From Sporosarcina jiandibaonis (GTDB lineage Bacteria > Bacillota > Bacilli > Bacillales_A > Planococcaceae), in assembly GCF_013184495.1 (NCBI RefSeq), contig NZ_JAAOIY010000002.1, forward strand, positions 248,001-312,000: 64,000 nucleotides of DNA, written 5' to 3'. Shown one piece after another: positions 1 to 10,705 of the stretch. The position numbers and the translations under genes were made by a program. A model generated the notes under the pieces. It was given only the letters and a program-made list of their open reading frames with translations. It ran no database searches and was not told the DNA's origin. Position 1 is the first letter of the stretch; the number at the start of each line of letters is the position of its first letter.

Positions 1-81
1 CGCCCCCCGCGCCAATCCAATGTCTAAACAACCAACCCATACCCGATACTGAAATAGATCATCAAATCCAATGCAAATCAA

Positions 82-129
82 TTGCGAATCGGTAAATTCG
101 ATTGTACAATTAAGTCAAAGATAGTCAAA
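82..129 (+). promoter_or_regulatory. sigma-A promoter and CtsR operator of the ctsR operon
   Basis: A -35 TTGCGA (82-87) and -10 TACAAT (105-110) are separated by 17 bp. Immediately downstream lies a tandem heptad AGTCAAA-GAT-AGTCAAA (113-129), a perfect match to the known CtsR operator consensus. Its place over the transcription start implies autorepression of ctsR-mcsA-mcsB. Bases 1-81 show nothing I can interpret. Confidence 0.88.
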
Positions 130-167
130 GTCAATACCTTATCGCCCGTGATGAAAGAGGTGAGGAC

Positions 168-635
168 GTGCGAAACATTTCTGATATTATTGAAGGGTAT
201 TTAAAAGCGATTATCGAAAAGGAACAGAATGGCATTATTGAAATTAAGCGCAATGAAGTTGCAGAGAAATTTCAATGTGTGCCATCGCAAATTAATTACG
301 TGATCAATACCCGCTTTACAGCGGAGCGTGGATATGCGGTTGAATCGAAACGGGGCGGCGGTGGCTATATTCGTATTTTTCGTGTCCGCCCGAATTCCCG
401 TAAAGAATTAATTGAACATATCTTAGCCGGTCTGGACGGCGGAACTTCGCATACGATGGCGCTAGATGTGGTGCATCGGCTCGTCGATGAAGAAGTGATA
501 TCGGAGCGCGAATCGAAGTTGATTCTTGCAGCGGTCGATCGAACGACAATCCGTATTCCGCTGCCGGAACGCGATGAAATCCGGGCGCGTATTTTGCGCG
601 CAATGCTCATAACGCTTATTTATGAACAACTATAA
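168..635 (+). CDS. ctsR: CtsR, class III stress gene repressor
   Basis: CtsR is a dimeric winged-helix repressor of clp and other heat-shock genes; it binds tandem heptads and is inactivated by heat and by the McsA/McsB system. The 155-residue length is normal. The N-terminal helix-turn-helix (about residues 25-50) is followed by the glycine-rich wing with the run RGGGGY, the hallmark thermosensing loop of the family. The start is GTG, with the purine-rich RBS AGAGGTGAGG just upstream. It heads the mcsA-mcsB-clpC cluster and has a perfect CtsR box in its own promoter, so autoregulation is expected. Confidence 0.97.
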   Translation: MRNISDIIEGYLKAIIEKEQNGIIEIKRNEVAEKFQCVPSQINYVINTRFTAERGYAVESKRGGGGYIRIFRVRPNSRKELIEHILAGLDGGTSHTMALDVVHRLVDEEVISERESKLILAAVDRTTIRIPLPERDEIRARILRAMLITLIYEQL

Positions 636-680
636 GCAAAGCTGATTTTTGGGAACCTAACAAAAGTGAGGTGGCACACT

Positions 681-1238
681 ATGATTTGTGAAAACTGTAA
701 AGAAAGACCCGCTTCCGTCATTATTAAAAAAGGGTATATCGGTGAAGCCGTCGAACGCCACTTATGTGAGAAATGCGCATTCCAATCGGAAACGTTCCAT
801 TTTGATCCAAATCAAGAACCGTTATCGATTCAGCAATTCTTATCTCAATGGTTTGGCGGAACGGAACCATTCAAAACGGAGCAGCAACAAACGCGTGGCA
901 ATCAATTCGGAAGTATTGAATGCCCGGGATGCAACTTAACATTTTCAAAGTTCCTCGACATCGGGAAATTCGGCTGTGCAACATGTTATGACACGTTCAG
1001 ACAACATCTTCCGAACGTCTTCGGCAAACTGCATAGCGGTCATACAACCCATACAGGGAAAATTCCTGTTTCGTTTAACAGAGTTTATGCGATCAAACGA
1101 AAAGTTGAAGAAGTGCGCGCGAAAATGCAAGCTGCCGTAGCGGAAGAACGATTCGAAGAGGCTGCCGCTTTACGCGACCAGGCAAATGAACTTCAAAAGC
1201 AGCTTGCGCATGGAGGTGAAGAACGCAATGTCGATTGA
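681..1238 (+). CDS. mcsA: McsA, zinc-finger activator of McsB kinase
   Basis: McsA is the partner that activates the protein-arginine kinase McsB and modulates CtsR. The 185-residue protein carries CxxC pairs at its N-terminus (C-E-N-C, then C-E-K-C) and again near residues 85-105 (C-P-G-C, C-A-T-C), consistent with zinc binding, and a UvrB/UvrC-type motif near the C-terminus (EERFEEAAALRDQ). The ATG at 681 is preferred over an upstream GTG because GTGAGGTGG sits 6 bp before it. The 3' end overlaps mcsB by 11 bp, indicating translational coupling. Confidence 0.95.
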   Translation: MICENCKERPASVIIKKGYIGEAVERHLCEKCAFQSETFHFDPNQEPLSIQQFLSQWFGGTEPFKTEQQQTRGNQFGSIECPGCNLTFSKFLDIGKFGCATCYDTFRQHLPNVFGKLHSGHTTHTGKIPVSFNRVYAIKRKVEEVRAKMQAAVAEERFEEAAALRDQANELQKQLAHGGEERNVD

Positions 1239-2316
1239 GAAATTCATTCAAAACGCAGCGACAGGCTGGATGACTGCTCACGGTGAAAACTCCGATATTG
1301 TACTCTCCACACGTATTCGGTTGGCCCGAAATTTAAGAGGTTATAAGTTTCCAATCGCCGCCAATGACGAAGAAGCTTTAGCCGTCGACAAACTCGTGGC
1401 GGGAACTTTATTGGATGACAATGAAGATGATTATACCTATTCGAGAATGTCCGAACTGTCTTCATTGGATCGGGAAGTGCTTGTCGAAAAACACCTGGTC
1501 AGTCCGCATTTGACGGATCCAAAACGACACGGCGCTGTTTTACTGTCATCAGATGAGTCAATAAGCGTCATGGTCAATGAAGAAGACCATATTCGGATTC
1601 AATGCATTTATCCTGGTTTGCAGTTGGAAGAGGCCTTCAATCAAGCCAACCACGTGGACGATATATTAGAAAAAGAATTGCCCTATGCATTTGATGAGAA
1701 TTTTGGCTATTTAACGAGTTGTCCATCGAATACGGGAACGGGAATGCGGGCATCGGTCATGATGCATTTGCCTGCATTGACGATTACGAAACAAATTGAA
1801 CGAATCATCCCGGCAATCGGGCGTTTAGGTTTGGTCGTTCGGGGAAGTTATGGTGAAGGAAGTAAAGCGCTCGGCAATGTTTATCAAGTATCCAATCAAG
1901 TAACGCTTGGAAAAACAGAAGCCGAAATCCTTGAGGATCTCAGCAATATCACGTCGCATCTTCTAGCCCATGAACGCAAAGCGCGAAATTTATTAGTAGA
2001 AAAATCGCAAATCGCGCTTGAAAATCGATTGTTCCGATCACTAGGGACGCTCGTCTATTCACGATTATTGCAAACAGGCGAAGCCGCTCGTTGCTTGTCG
2101 GATGTACGGCTCGGCATCGATTTGGGGATTATTAAAGATGTTGATATGTCGATCCTCAATGAGCTCATGATTTTTATGCAGCCGGGTTTTCTTCAGCAAT
2201 TTGCCCAAACGGACTTAACGCAAGAAGAACGCGATATTTTCAGGGCGAAACTCTTCCGGGAGCGACTGTCCATAGATGGTACTCGGCCGTCAGCTGAAAC
2301 AGGAACTGAAGAATAG
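1228..2316 (+). CDS. mcsB: McsB, protein-arginine kinase
   Basis: McsB phosphorylates arginines on CtsR and on misfolded proteins, marking them for ClpCP degradation. The 362-residue protein belongs to the phosphagen kinase family: it shows the nucleotide-binding arginine segment STRIRLARN near the N-terminus, NEEDHIRIQ in the middle, and the conserved CPSNTGTGMRASV motif containing the family cysteine. The ATG at 1228 follows GGAGGTGAAG. It overlaps mcsA. A separate promoter and CtsR box follow the stop codon, so clpC can be transcribed both with and without mcsB. Confidence 0.96.
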   Translation: MSIEKFIQNAATGWMTAHGENSDIVLSTRIRLARNLRGYKFPIAANDEEALAVDKLVAGTLLDDNEDDYTYSRMSELSSLDREVLVEKHLVSPHLTDPKRHGAVLLSSDESISVMVNEEDHIRIQCIYPGLQLEEAFNQANHVDDILEKELPYAFDENFGYLTSCPSNTGTGMRASVMMHLPALTITKQIERIIPAIGRLGLVVRGSYGEGSKALGNVYQVSNQVTLGKTEAEILEDLSNITSHLLAHERKARNLLVEKSQIALENRLFRSLGTLVYSRLLQTGEAARCLSDVRLGIDLGIIKDVDMSILNELMIFMQPGFLQQFAQTDLTQEERDIFRAKLFRERLSIDGTRPSAETGTEE

Positions 2317-2325
2317 GCAAAAATT

Positions 2326-2372
2326 TTGAACCTTGTATTTCATTGGCGTATAATTAGTCAAATTAGGTCAAG
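2326..2372 (+). promoter_or_regulatory. second sigma-A promoter with CtsR operator, upstream of clpC
   Basis: TTGAAC (2326-2331), a 17-bp spacer and a consensus TATAAT (2349-2354) are followed at once by AGTCAAA-TTA-GGTCAAG (2356-2372), one base off the CtsR consensus. The architecture copies that of the ctsR promoter, so clpC has its own CtsR-controlled start in the mcsB-clpC gap. Confidence 0.85.
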
Positions 2373-2475
2373 GCGTGTTATACCCGACCTTCTTTATAAA
2401 GATTTAATTATTTTCGTTTAACGGCGTATAAGGTTGTGGAATAGATTATATATAGTAGAAGGAGAGGACTGAATT

Positions 2476-4935
2476 ATGATGTTTAACCGATTTACACAAC
2501 GAGCACAAAAAGTGTTGCAACTTGCCCAAGAAGAAGCGATTCGCATGAAACACGAGTCCATTGGCACAGAGCATATTTTGCTCGGCCTTATTCGCGAGGG
2601 CGGGGGGATCGCAGCGAAAGCGCTTGAAGCAATCGACGTCAGTTTTGTAACGATTGAAGAAGGTGTCAACAAGCTTGTCGGATCCGGCACAAAAGACGTT
2701 GGTCCTATCGTTCACTATACACCGCGTGCAAAAAAAGTAATTGAACTATCTGTTGATGAATCACGGAAGTTAAATCATTCATATATCGGAACAGAACACA
2801 TTTTGCTTGCGCTTATCCGTGAAGGCGAAGGAGTCGCGGCGCGTGTTTTAAGCAATGCCGGTGTCAGTCTTAACAAGGCTCGCCAGCAAGTATTGCAATT
2901 GCTGGGAACTACTGAAAGTTCAAGCGGTTCAAATTCGAACGCATCTGCTTCCGCGGCAACGCCGACATTAGATGGACTTGCGCGAGATTTAACAGAAGTG
3001 GCCCGTGAAGGCCAACTTGACCCTGTAATTGGAAGAAGCAATGAGATTACCCGTGTTATTGAAGTGCTAGCGCGCCGCACGAAAAACAATCCGGTGCTGA
3101 TCGGAGAACCGGGTGTCGGTAAAACAGCGATCGCAGAAGGTCTTGCACAACAAGTCGTGAACAATGAAGTGCCGGAAATCCTTCGCGATAAACGCGTGAT
3201 GACGCTCGATATGGGAACGGTCGTCGCAGGCACGAAATACCGCGGCGAATTTGAAGATCGCATGAAAAAAGTAATGGAAGAAATCCGCCAAGCAGGCAAC
3301 GTTATTTTATTCATCGATGAACTTCATACGCTCATCGGCGCAGGCGGCGCAGAAGGTGCCATCGACGCATCGAACATTTTAAAGCCATCCTTAGCGCGAG
3401 GAGAACTCCAATGTATCGGTGCGACAACGCTTGATGAGTACCGTAAATATATTGAAAAAGATGCAGCGCTTGAAAGACGTTTTCAACCGATTCAAGTTGA
3501 CGAACCGACTGTCGACGAATCCATTCAAATTCTTCAAGGATTACGCGACCGTTACGAGGCGCATCACCGCGTGAAAATTACAGATGAGGCAATCGAAGCT
3601 GCAGCGAAAATGTCGGATCGTTATATTTCTGACAGGTTCCTGCCTGACAAAGCGATTGATTTAATCGATGAAGCGGGGTCTAAAGTGCGTTTGCGTTCGT
3701 ATACGACACCTCCAAACTTAAAGGAGCTTGAAACGAAATTAGAAGCTATTCGTTCCGAGAAAAATGCTGCAGTTCAAAGCCAAGAATTTGAAAAGGCTGC
3801 GTCATTCCGCGACAAAGAACAGAAGATGAAAGAAGAGCTCGATACAACGAAAAAAGCGTGGAAAGAAGAACAAGGCAAGACAGAATCGAAGGTGACGGTG
3901 AATGACATCGCGCAAGTTGTCGCCATGTGGACCGGCATCCCTGTTTCAAAAATTGCTGAAACCGAATCGCTCAAATTATTGAATATGGAAGAAACATTAC
4001 ACGGCCGTGTTATTGGTCAAGCGGAAGCCGTCACAGCCATCTCGAAAGCAATTCGTCGAGCGCGTGCTGGGCTGAAAGATCCAAAACGACCTATCGGTTC
4101 ATTTATCTTCTTGGGCCCTACAGGTGTCGGGAAAACAGAACTTGCACGGGCGTTAGCGGAAACGATGTTCGGAGATGAAGATGCGATGATTCGCGTCGAC
4201 ATGTCCGAATATATGGAGAAACACTCCACATCTCGTCTCGTCGGTTCTCCTCCGGGGTATGTCGGTCACGAAGAAGGCGGTCAATTAACCGAACAAGTTC
4301 GCCGCAAGCCGTACTCGGTAATTTTATTGGATGAAATCGAAAAGGCGCATCCTGATGTTTTCAACATTCTTCTTCAAGTGTTAGAAGACGGCAGACTAAC
4401 GGATTCAAAAGGACGCACAGTCGACTTCCGTAATACGGTCGTCATTATGACATCTAACGTCGGTGCCCAATCGCTTAAATCGAACCGCTATGTCGGCTTC
4501 AACTTGCAAGATTCGGATTTTGATTACGAAGGCATGAAATCTAAAATGCTCGATGAGTTGAAGAAAACATTCCGTCCGGAGTTCTTGAACCGTGTTGACG
4601 AAATGATTGTCTTCCACTCGCTTGAAAAAGAGCACTTGCGCAAAATCGTTACGCTGATGGCGAACGAATTAGCGAAACGTCTCGAAGAACAAGATATTGT
4701 TCTTGAATTAACAGACGCAGCGAAAATGAAGATTTCGGAAGTTGGCTACGATCCTGAATACGGTGCTCGACCTTTGCGCCGTGCGCTTCAAAAACATGTT
4801 GAAGACCGGTTATCTGAGGAGCTCCTGAGAGGAACGGTCCTAACTGGCGGTAAAGTTGTAGTCGATGTCGAAAATGATGAATTTGTCGTTCGAACAGAAG
4901 GTATCGAAACGGAAGAAGTAACAATAGAAAAGTAA
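2476..4935 (+). CDS. clpC: ClpC, AAA+ unfoldase of the ClpCP protease
   Basis: ClpC is a Hsp100 ATPase that delivers arginine-phosphorylated and adaptor-bound substrates to ClpP in the cytoplasm. The 819-residue protein has two N-terminal Clp repeats (about 1-145), a first AAA+ module with GEPGVGKTA near 209, the UVR-containing middle domain (about 410-475, [13 protein letters not shown]) and a second AAA+ module with GPTGVGKTE near 547. Start ATG 2476 (or the adjacent ATG 2479) follows AGAAGGAGAGG. It is regulated by CtsR through the preceding operator. Confidence 0.98.
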   Translation: MMFNRFTQRAQKVLQLAQEEAIRMKHESIGTEHILLGLIREGGGIAAKALEAIDVSFVTIEEGVNKLVGSGTKDVGPIVHYTPRAKKVIELSVDESRKLNHSYIGTEHILLALIREGEGVAARVLSNAGVSLNKARQQVLQLLGTTESSSGSNSNASASAATPTLDGLARDLTEVAREGQLDPVIGRSNEITRVIEVLARRTKNNPVLIGEPGVGKTAIAEGLAQQVVNNEVPEILRDKRVMTLDMGTVVAGTKYRGEFEDRMKKVMEEIRQAGNVILFIDELHTLIGAGGAEGAIDASNILKPSLARGELQCIGATTLDEYRKYIEKDAALERRFQPIQVDEPTVDESIQILQGLRDRYEAHHRVKITDEAIEAAAKMSDRYISDRFLPDKAIDLIDEAGSKVRLRSYTTPPNLKELETKLEAIRSEKNAAVQSQEFEKAASFRDKEQKMKEELDTTKKAWKEEQGKTESKVTVNDIAQVVAMWTGIPVSKIAETESLKLLNMEETLHGRVIGQAEAVTAISKAIRRARAGLKDPKRPIGSFIFLGPTGVGKTELARALAETMFGDEDAMIRVDMSEYMEKHSTSRLVGSPPGYVGHEEGGQLTEQVRRKPYSVILLDEIEKAHPDVFNILLQVLEDGRLTDSKGRTVDFRNTVVIMTSNVGAQSLKSNRYVGFNLQDSDFDYEGMKSKMLDELKKTFRPEFLNRVDEMIVFHSLEKEHLRKIVTLMANELAKRLEEQDIVLELTDAAKMKISEVGYDPEYGARPLRRALQKHVEDRLSEELLRGTVLTGGKVVVDVENDEFVVRTEGIETEEVTIEK

Positions 4936-4945
4936 TAGTGGAATC

Positions 4946-4989
4946 AGGATAGTCCTCCGTCGGATTTTTCGGCGGGATAGGACTGTCCT
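4946..4989 (+). terminator. hairpin between clpC and radA
   Basis: AGGATAGTCC (4946-4955) pairs with GGACTGTCCT (4980-4989), with further internal pairing CCGTCG/CGGCGG. Only a weak U tract follows (TTCCGTCTTT), and the radA RBS begins 10 bp later. It may be an attenuator that lowers read-through from clpC into radA rather than a full terminator. Confidence 0.45.
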
Positions 4990-5009
4990 TTCCGTCTTTG
5001 GAGGTAAAT

Positions 5010-6383
5010 ATGTCTAAAAGAAAATCAAAATTCATGTGTAAAGATTGTGGCTATGAATCTCCTAAATGGATGGGACGCTGCCCAGGTTGCGGCGAATGGA
5101 ACACAATGAACGAAGAAATTGAAGTCGTTAGTAAAGGTCCGCGCGGCGCATTCCAGCATTCTGAAAATGTGCGTCAAAAAGCTATGCCGATCAGCAAAGT
5201 TGAAACACAAGCAGAACCACGCGTTGAAACTGACTTAGGTGAACTAAACCGAGTTCTCGGCGGGGGGATTGTACCGGGTTCACTTCTTCTGACTGCCGGA
5301 GATCCAGGGATCGGCAAGTCGACCCTTCTTCTTCAAGTATCCTCACTTCTAGCGAATGCTGGCCATCGTGTTTTATATATTTCAGGTGAAGAGTCGATTC
5401 GTCAAACAAAAATGCGAGCAGAACGACTTGGTGTTTTATCGGATGAACTTTACATATATGCTGAAACCGATTTGGAACAAATTCATCATACAATTGAAGA
5501 AGTAAAACCGAAGTTTGTCATTGTCGACTCCATCCAGACGATTCATCATCCCGAAGTGAAATCGGCTCCGGGAAGCATTACGCAAGTGCGTGAATGTACA
5601 GCCGAGCTCATGCGTATCGCGAAAACGCAAAACATCGCGATATTCCTCGTTGGTCACGTAACGAAAGACGGGCAAATTGCGGGTCCGCGCATACTTGAAC
5701 ATATGGTAGATACCGTTCTTTATTTCGAAGGGGAACGCCATCATACGTATCGGATTTTGCGGAGCGTTAAAAACAGGTTCGGTTCGACAAATGAAATCGC
5801 GATTTTTGAGATGTTGCAATCCGGATTAAAAGAAGTTCTGAACCCTTCGGAATTATTTCTGCGTGAAAGATCGCAAGGCGGAGCGGGTTCAACAGTCGTC
5901 GCTTCCATGGAAGGAACGCGACCGATACTGGTTGAAATCCAAGCCCTCGTTACACCGTCAAGCTTTAATTATCCCAAACGGATGGCGACAGGGCTCGATC
6001 AAAACCGGGTATCTCTCTTAATGGCTGTTTTAGAAAAACGAATGGGCATGCTGCTGCAAGCGCAAGATGCCTATATTAAAGTCGCAGGCGGCGTCAAATT
6101 AGATGAACCCGCTATCGATCTTGCCGTGTTAGTAAGTATTGTATCTAGTTACCGCGACGCGGCTGCTGGTTTATCCGACTGCTTTATTGGAGAGGTTGGC
6201 TTGACAGGGGAAGTTCGGCGCGTGTCGCGTATTGAACAACGAGTCTCCGAAGCTGCCAAACTAGGATTTGAACGCGCAATCATCCCTCAATCAAATTTGG
6301 GCGGTTGGGATTATCCAAAAGGAATTCAAGTAATCGGTGTCGAAACTGTTAGCGATGCCTTGAAAGTCGGTTTTTCAAAATAG
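5010..6383 (+). CDS. radA: RadA/Sms, DNA repair ATPase
   Basis: RadA is a RecA-like hexameric helicase that drives branch migration in homologous recombination and transformation. The 457-residue protein has the N-terminal four-cysteine zinc finger (C-x2-C-x11-C-x2-C from residue 10), Walker [10 protein letters not shown], the RadA-specific KNRFG motif, and a C-terminal Lon-protease-like domain ([17 protein letters not shown]). ATG 5010 is chosen over an upstream TTG because GGAGGT lies at 5000-5005. In B. subtilis disA follows; here the next gene is yacL after a 173-bp gap. Confidence 0.97.
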   Translation: MSKRKSKFMCKDCGYESPKWMGRCPGCGEWNTMNEEIEVVSKGPRGAFQHSENVRQKAMPISKVETQAEPRVETDLGELNRVLGGGIVPGSLLLTAGDPGIGKSTLLLQVSSLLANAGHRVLYISGEESIRQTKMRAERLGVLSDELYIYAETDLEQIHHTIEEVKPKFVIVDSIQTIHHPEVKSAPGSITQVRECTAELMRIAKTQNIAIFLVGHVTKDGQIAGPRILEHMVDTVLYFEGERHHTYRILRSVKNRFGSTNEIAIFEMLQSGLKEVLNPSELFLRERSQGGAGSTVVASMEGTRPILVEIQALVTPSSFNYPKRMATGLDQNRVSLLMAVLEKRMGMLLQAQDAYIKVAGGVKLDEPAIDLAVLVSIVSSYRDAAAGLSDCFIGEVGLTGEVRRVSRIEQRVSEAAKLGFERAIIPQSNLGGWDYPKGIQVIGVETVSDALKVGFSK

Positions 6384-6556
6384 GGGCTACGTGTTAGTCC
6401 CTAGAATTACTTGCTTGAATTTAGTGCATTTTGCACATGCTAGACAACGAGGGTCAGAACGCCGCGTTAAATTAGTCACATTTAGACGGATTTAACTAGG
6501 TTATTAAAGGCGGGTGGTTGGGAATACATGTATAATTAATTAAGGAGGTGTTTCAT

Positions 6557-7660
6557 ATGTTGAAAAGAGTTGTTCAGCTTTCATTTTTACTTATTGGAGG
6601 CACGCTAGGAGTCATATTTTTACCGGAATTATTCTCGTTATTTACATTTACTTCAAATCCGCTCATTAATAACCCGTATATATCCGCTATTATCGGCGCA
6701 CTTATTTTTTTCTTATTAAATCTTTTTCTAACTTCACCGGTCGTGAATTTTGTCAAATGGATGGAAGATTGGTTATTAAAAGCGCCTATTTTTGACTTGT
6801 TATTTGGGACGCTCGGCTTAATCATTGGATTAAGTGTAGCATTCCTCATAAGTTTTTGGTTAGGGAATATCGAAATTCCGCTCCTCAACTCGGTGTTGCC
6901 GACGGTGTTATTCGTCATTCTCGGTTACTTAGGGTTTCAAGTCGGTTTTAAACAAGGTGATGAATTTCTCCATGCAATTCAATCTGCAAAAAACACCGGC
7001 AGTAAGAGGAAAGAATCTGATGATGCGTTAGCCGCTACACGGGGGAACCTATATAAAATACTAGATACGAGTGTCATTATCGATGGACGCATTGCAGATA
7101 TTTCAGCAACTGGTTTTCTCGAAGGAGTGCTCGTTGTTCCGCAGTTTGTGTTGACGGAACTGCAACATATTGCAGACTCTTCGGATACGTTGAAGAGAAC
7201 AAAAGGCAGGCGCGGGCTAGATATTTTGAGGCGCTTGCAAACGGATGAGGGTCCAGGAATATTAATAACGGACACGGATTTTGCGGACGTTGCGGAAGTT
7301 GATCTTAAGCTCGTCCATCTAGCAAAAGAGATGAGTGGCCTTGTCGTCACCAATGATTTTAATCTCAACAAAGTCGCTGATCTGCACGGTGTTCCTGTAT
7401 TGAACATTAATGATTTAGCGAATGCGGTCAAGCCGGTCGTTATTCCCGGTGAAGACATGCATGTCGTCGTTATTAAAGACGGGAAAGAGCATCAGCAAGG
7501 GATTGCTTATTTGGACGATGGTACGATGATTGTCGTTGAAGATGGGAAGTTCCATATCGGCAACGCAATTGATGTGACTGTAACGAGCGTGTTGCAAACA
7601 TCAGCAGGGCGAATGATTTTCGCGAAACCGAAAAATGGTCGATCTGCCAAGGCAAATTAA
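6557..7660 (+). CDS. yacL: YacL-like membrane PIN/TRAM-domain protein
   Basis: A 367-residue membrane protein with four hydrophobic helices in the first 130 residues, a PIN-type nuclease domain starting near residue 168 (ILDTSVIIDGRI, with conserved acidic residues later at NDFNL), and a C-terminal TRAM domain (about 300-360) expected to bind RNA. Its substrate is not established. The ATG at 6557 follows AAGGAGGTG. Synteny (radA upstream, ispD 26 bp downstream) matches B. subtilis yacL apart from the missing disA. Confidence 0.93.
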   Translation: MLKRVVQLSFLLIGGTLGVIFLPELFSLFTFTSNPLINNPYISAIIGALIFFLLNLFLTSPVVNFVKWMEDWLLKAPIFDLLFGTLGLIIGLSVAFLISFWLGNIEIPLLNSVLPTVLFVILGYLGFQVGFKQGDEFLHAIQSAKNTGSKRKESDDALAATRGNLYKILDTSVIIDGRIADISATGFLEGVLVVPQFVLTELQHIADSSDTLKRTKGRRGLDILRRLQTDEGPGILITDTDFADVAEVDLKLVHLAKEMSGLVVTNDFNLNKVADLHGVPVLNINDLANAVKPVVIPGEDMHVVVIKDGKEHQQGIAYLDDGTMIVVEDGKFHIGNAIDVTVTSVLQTSAGRMIFAKPKNGRSAKAN

Positions 7661-7686
7661 TAACGATAGACGAGGAAGATGGAAAA

Positions 7687-8379
7687 GTGGACTACACGGT
7701 AATGATGCCGGCAGCCGGAAGCGGACAGCGTATGGGTGCCGGCTATAATAAGCTTTTTTTGCAACTCGATCATAAACCAATTATTATTCATACGCTGTTA
7801 GTGTTTGAAGGAGATCCAGCATGTAAAGGAATTATTCTAGCGGTGAAGCCGGATGAACGACAAGAAATTCAATCCATGCTTGACCGCTTTGAGATTTCGA
7901 AAATCAAGGTAATTGTGGACGGCGGAACGGAACGCCAATATAGTGTTGCGGCTTGTATTGAAGCGCATGCGGAAAATGGAATTGTTTTAGTTCATGATGC
8001 AGCTCGTCCATTTTTGAAGAGGTCTGTCATCGCTGATCTCGTTCAAAAGGCAACGGAGTTTGGAGCGGCGATTGCAGCGGTTCAACCTAAAGATACGATG
8101 AAAACAGCGACAGATGGAGTTGTTGAGGAGACGGTTGACCGCGAAAAGCTATGGATCATTCAAACTCCGCAAGCTTTCAAATATGAGGTGTTGAAAGCGG
8201 CATCGGAACTGGCAGCTCGCGATGGTTTTTTAGGAACGGATGAGTCCATGCTCGTTGAAAGACTGGGACATCCAGTTCAGATTGTAGAAAGTACGTATGA
8301 AAATGTGAAAATGACGACGCAAGAAGATCTTGCGTTCGGTGAAATAATACTTAAGAGGCAACTGGAGGATTTTGTATGA
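7687..8379 (+). CDS. ispD: IspD, 2-C-methyl-D-erythritol 4-phosphate cytidylyltransferase
   Basis: IspD transfers CMP from CTP to MEP in the non-mevalonate isoprenoid pathway. The 230-residue protein has the nucleotide-binding N-terminus AAGSGQRMG, the VHDAARPF motif around residue 100, and TPQAF. The GTG start at 7687 fits the conserved N-terminus; the preceding RBS (GAGGAAGATGG) is modest. The stop overlaps the ispF ATG (ATGA), so the two pathway steps are translationally coupled. Confidence 0.96.
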   Translation: MDYTVMMPAAGSGQRMGAGYNKLFLQLDHKPIIIHTLLVFEGDPACKGIILAVKPDERQEIQSMLDRFEISKIKVIVDGGTERQYSVAACIEAHAENGIVLVHDAARPFLKRSVIADLVQKATEFGAAIAAVQPKDTMKTATDGVVEETVDREKLWIIQTPQAFKYEVLKAASELAARDGFLGTDESMLVERLGHPVQIVESTYENVKMTTQEDLAFGEIILKRQLEDFV

Positions 8380-8852
8380 TTCGGATTGGACAAGGTTTTG
8401 ATGTGCATAAATTTGAAGTGGGCCGTCCTTTAATTCTTGGTGGCGTATTAATTCCGCATGATAAGGGACTCTCGGGTCATTCCGACGCGGATGTGCTGCT
8501 TCACACGATTACGGATGCGGCGCTGGGCGCGATTGGCGAAGGCGATATAGGTCGACATTTCCCGGATACAGATCAGGCATTTAAAGATGCGGACTCTGCA
8601 GTTTTGCTAGAAGAGATTTGGAAACTAGTCGCTGAACGGGGTTATAAATTGGGGAATATTGACTGCACGATTATTGCAGAACAACCAAAAATGGCGCCGC
8701 ATATCGAAGTCATTCAAGAACGTGTGGCAAAGCTTTTAAAAGCAGAGACTTCACAAGTTAATGTTAAAGCGACAACGACAGAGAAATTGGGATTTACGGG
8801 CCGCGGAGAAGGAATAGCAGCGATGGCAACGATTCTATTGCAAAAGAGCTAA
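8376..8852 (+). CDS. ispF: IspF, 2-C-methyl-D-erythritol 2,4-cyclodiphosphate synthase
   Basis: IspF cyclises CDP-ME 2-phosphate to MEcPP with release of CMP. The 158-residue length is standard. The zinc ligands are visible as D9-V-H11 and the histidine in SGHSDADVL, and [14 protein letters not shown] near the C-terminus is the signature that closes the active site. It overlaps ispD by 4 bp (ATGA). Confidence 0.97.
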   Translation: MIRIGQGFDVHKFEVGRPLILGGVLIPHDKGLSGHSDADVLLHTITDAALGAIGEGDIGRHFPDTDQAFKDADSAVLLEEIWKLVAERGYKLGNIDCTIIAEQPKMAPHIEVIQERVAKLLKAETSQVNVKATTTEKLGFTGRGEGIAAMATILLQKS

Positions 8853-8924
8853 CATCTTTTCTGTAAAATCAAACATATGTTAAAATAAAAAGGATATATG
8901 CACGAAAACTTAGGAGGATTAATA

Positions 8925-10385
8925 ATGACGAAGGAAGTTCGCGTTCGATACGCACCGAGTCCAACCGGGCATTTACATATTGGAAATGCACGTACGGCAC
9001 TATTCAACTATTTGTTTGCACGCAGTAAAGGCGGAAAATTCATCATCCGAATTGAAGACACAGATTCGAGCCGGAATATCGAAGGCGGCGAAAGCTCCCA
9101 ACTCAAGTATTTAGATTGGTTAGGGCTTGATTGGGATGAAGGTGTTGACGTCGGTGGAGATTTCGGGCCTTATCGTCAATCCGAACGAAATGATCTATAC
9201 AAAAAACTATATGATGAACTTTTAGAGAAAGATTTAGCATATAAATGTTACTGTACGCCTGAAGAGTTAGAAGCTGAACGTGAAGCGCAAACTGCAAGAA
9301 ATGAGATGCCGCGTTATAGCGGGAAATGTCGTCATTTATCTGTCGAGGAACGAGCTGAACGCGAGTCGGAAGGCAGAGAACCGAGCATCCGCTTTGCAGT
9401 GCCGCGCGGAAAAGTGTACACGTTTAACGACATCGTAAAAGATAATGTATCATTTGAATCAGACGGAATCGGCGACTTTGTCATCGTGAAAAAAGATGGT
9501 ATTCCAACGTATAACTTTGCTGTTGTTGTAGATGACCACTACATGGAAATCACGCACGTTTTACGCGGAGACGACCATATATCAAACACGCCGAGACAAC
9601 AAATGATTTATGAAGCATTCGGGTGGGAAACACCGGTATTCGGCCATATGACATTAATTGTGAATGAAAGCGGTCGTAAACTGAGTAAGCGTGATGAAGC
9701 CATTATCCAGTTTATCGAACAATATAAGGAGCTTGGGTATTTGCCAGAAGCGTTATTCAATTTTATCGTCTTGCTTGGTTGGTCGCCAGAAGGAGAAGAT
9801 GAGCTGTTTTCGAAAGAAGAGCTTATTTCGATTTTTGACGAAAATCGTTTATCGAAATCCCCGGCTGCATTCGATAAAAACAAACTAACGTGGATGAACA
9901 ACCAATACATTAAACAATTGCCGCTCGAAAAAGTAATTGAACTGGCGCTGCCTCATTTGCAAAAATCAGGTGCATTGCCAGCAGAATTGTCTCCAGAACA
10001 ACAAGAATGGGCACATGATTTAATCGCTTTATATCACGGCCAGTTGAGCTACGGGGCTGAAATCGTCGAGCTAACCGCCCAGTTCTTCAAGGATGAGATT
10101 GAATATAATGAACAATCCTTAGAGGTGCTTGCAGGTGAACAAGTTCCGGAAGTAATGGCATCGTTGGAAAACAAGTTTTCTGAACTTGAAACATTTGACG
10201 CGCCGTCGATCAAAGCGGCGATCAGCGCTGTTCAAAAAGAAACGGGTCATAAAGGCCGTAACTTATTCATGCCGATTCGCGTTGTCACGACGGGTGAAAC
10301 GAGCGGACCTGAATTACCTGCAGCCATCGCCCTCGTTGGAAAAGAAATTGCAATTTCACGCATTGCCAAATACGCAGAACAATAA
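8925..10385 (+). CDS. gltX: Glutamyl-tRNA synthetase
   Basis: GltX charges tRNA-Glu and, in most Firmicutes, also mischarges tRNA-Gln for GatCAB. The 486-residue class I enzyme has the HIGH-type motif HIGN (near residue 17), a cysteine cluster C-Y-C with a later C-R-H typical of the zinc-binding insertion, and the KMSKS-type KLSKR. The ATG at 8925 follows TTAGGAGG; an in-frame ATG 27 bp upstream lacks a proper RBS. Unlike some relatives it is separated from cysE by a T-box leader with its own promoter. Confidence 0.97.
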   Translation: MTKEVRVRYAPSPTGHLHIGNARTALFNYLFARSKGGKFIIRIEDTDSSRNIEGGESSQLKYLDWLGLDWDEGVDVGGDFGPYRQSERNDLYKKLYDELLEKDLAYKCYCTPEELEAEREAQTARNEMPRYSGKCRHLSVEERAERESEGREPSIRFAVPRGKVYTFNDIVKDNVSFESDGIGDFVIVKKDGIPTYNFAVVVDDHYMEITHVLRGDDHISNTPRQQMIYEAFGWETPVFGHMTLIVNESGRKLSKRDEAIIQFIEQYKELGYLPEALFNFIVLLGWSPEGEDELFSKEELISIFDENRLSKSPAAFDKNKLTWMNNQYIKQLPLEKVIELALPHLQKSGALPAELSPEQQEWAHDLIALYHGQLSYGAEIVELTAQFFKDEIEYNEQSLEVLAGEQVPEVMASLENKFSELETFDAPSIKAAISAVQKETGHKGRNLFMPIRVVTTGETSGPELPAAIALVGKEIAISRIAKYAEQ

Positions 10386-10387
10386 TT

Positions 10388-10676
10388 TTGACTTTCCAGA
10401 CTTTGCGTGTAAGATTGAAAGTAATTAAATGATTAAACCGTTGATAAGGAGAAGTACACATAGGTAAGCTCTTCAGAGAGGATCATCACTGGCTGAAAGT
10501 GATCCGAGTCATTACGATGTGGAAATGCCCCTTTGAGTGCCGCGCTGAAGTCGTAGTAAGCCGGACGTTTCGCCAACGTTAACAGGCATTAAGCGGGAAG
10601 GTGCGAACCTTTCAAGCGGAGTGGAACCACGCATTCAATGCGTCTCTGTCATTTTTGACAGGGGCGTATTTTTGTT
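10388..10676 (+). promoter_or_regulatory. promoter and T-box leader of cysE-cysS
   Basis: TTGACT (10388-10393) and TAAGAT (10410-10415) form a plausible promoter. The transcript then carries a structured leader ending in a T-box core: the GTGGAACCACGC element (10621-10632), which can pair with uncharged tRNA, followed by a strong intrinsic terminator whose stem runs 10639-10650 / 10657-10668 and is followed by TTTTTG. A TGC triplet at 10526-10528 could be the cysteine specifier, consistent with the downstream genes, but I did not fold stem I. Uncharged tRNA-Cys should allow read-through. Confidence 0.85.
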
Positions 10677-10705
10677 TTCACGAAATTAAATTAGGAGGGA
10701 AGCCG

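Noticed and set aside
3067-3314. Long antisense open frames inside clpC and other highly expressed genes
   Set aside because: They mirror the codon bias of the sense gene and have no RBS or recognisable product.
6384-6556. Possible disA remnant
   Set aside because: I compared the three plus frames with DisA N- and C-terminal motifs and found no ordered matches.
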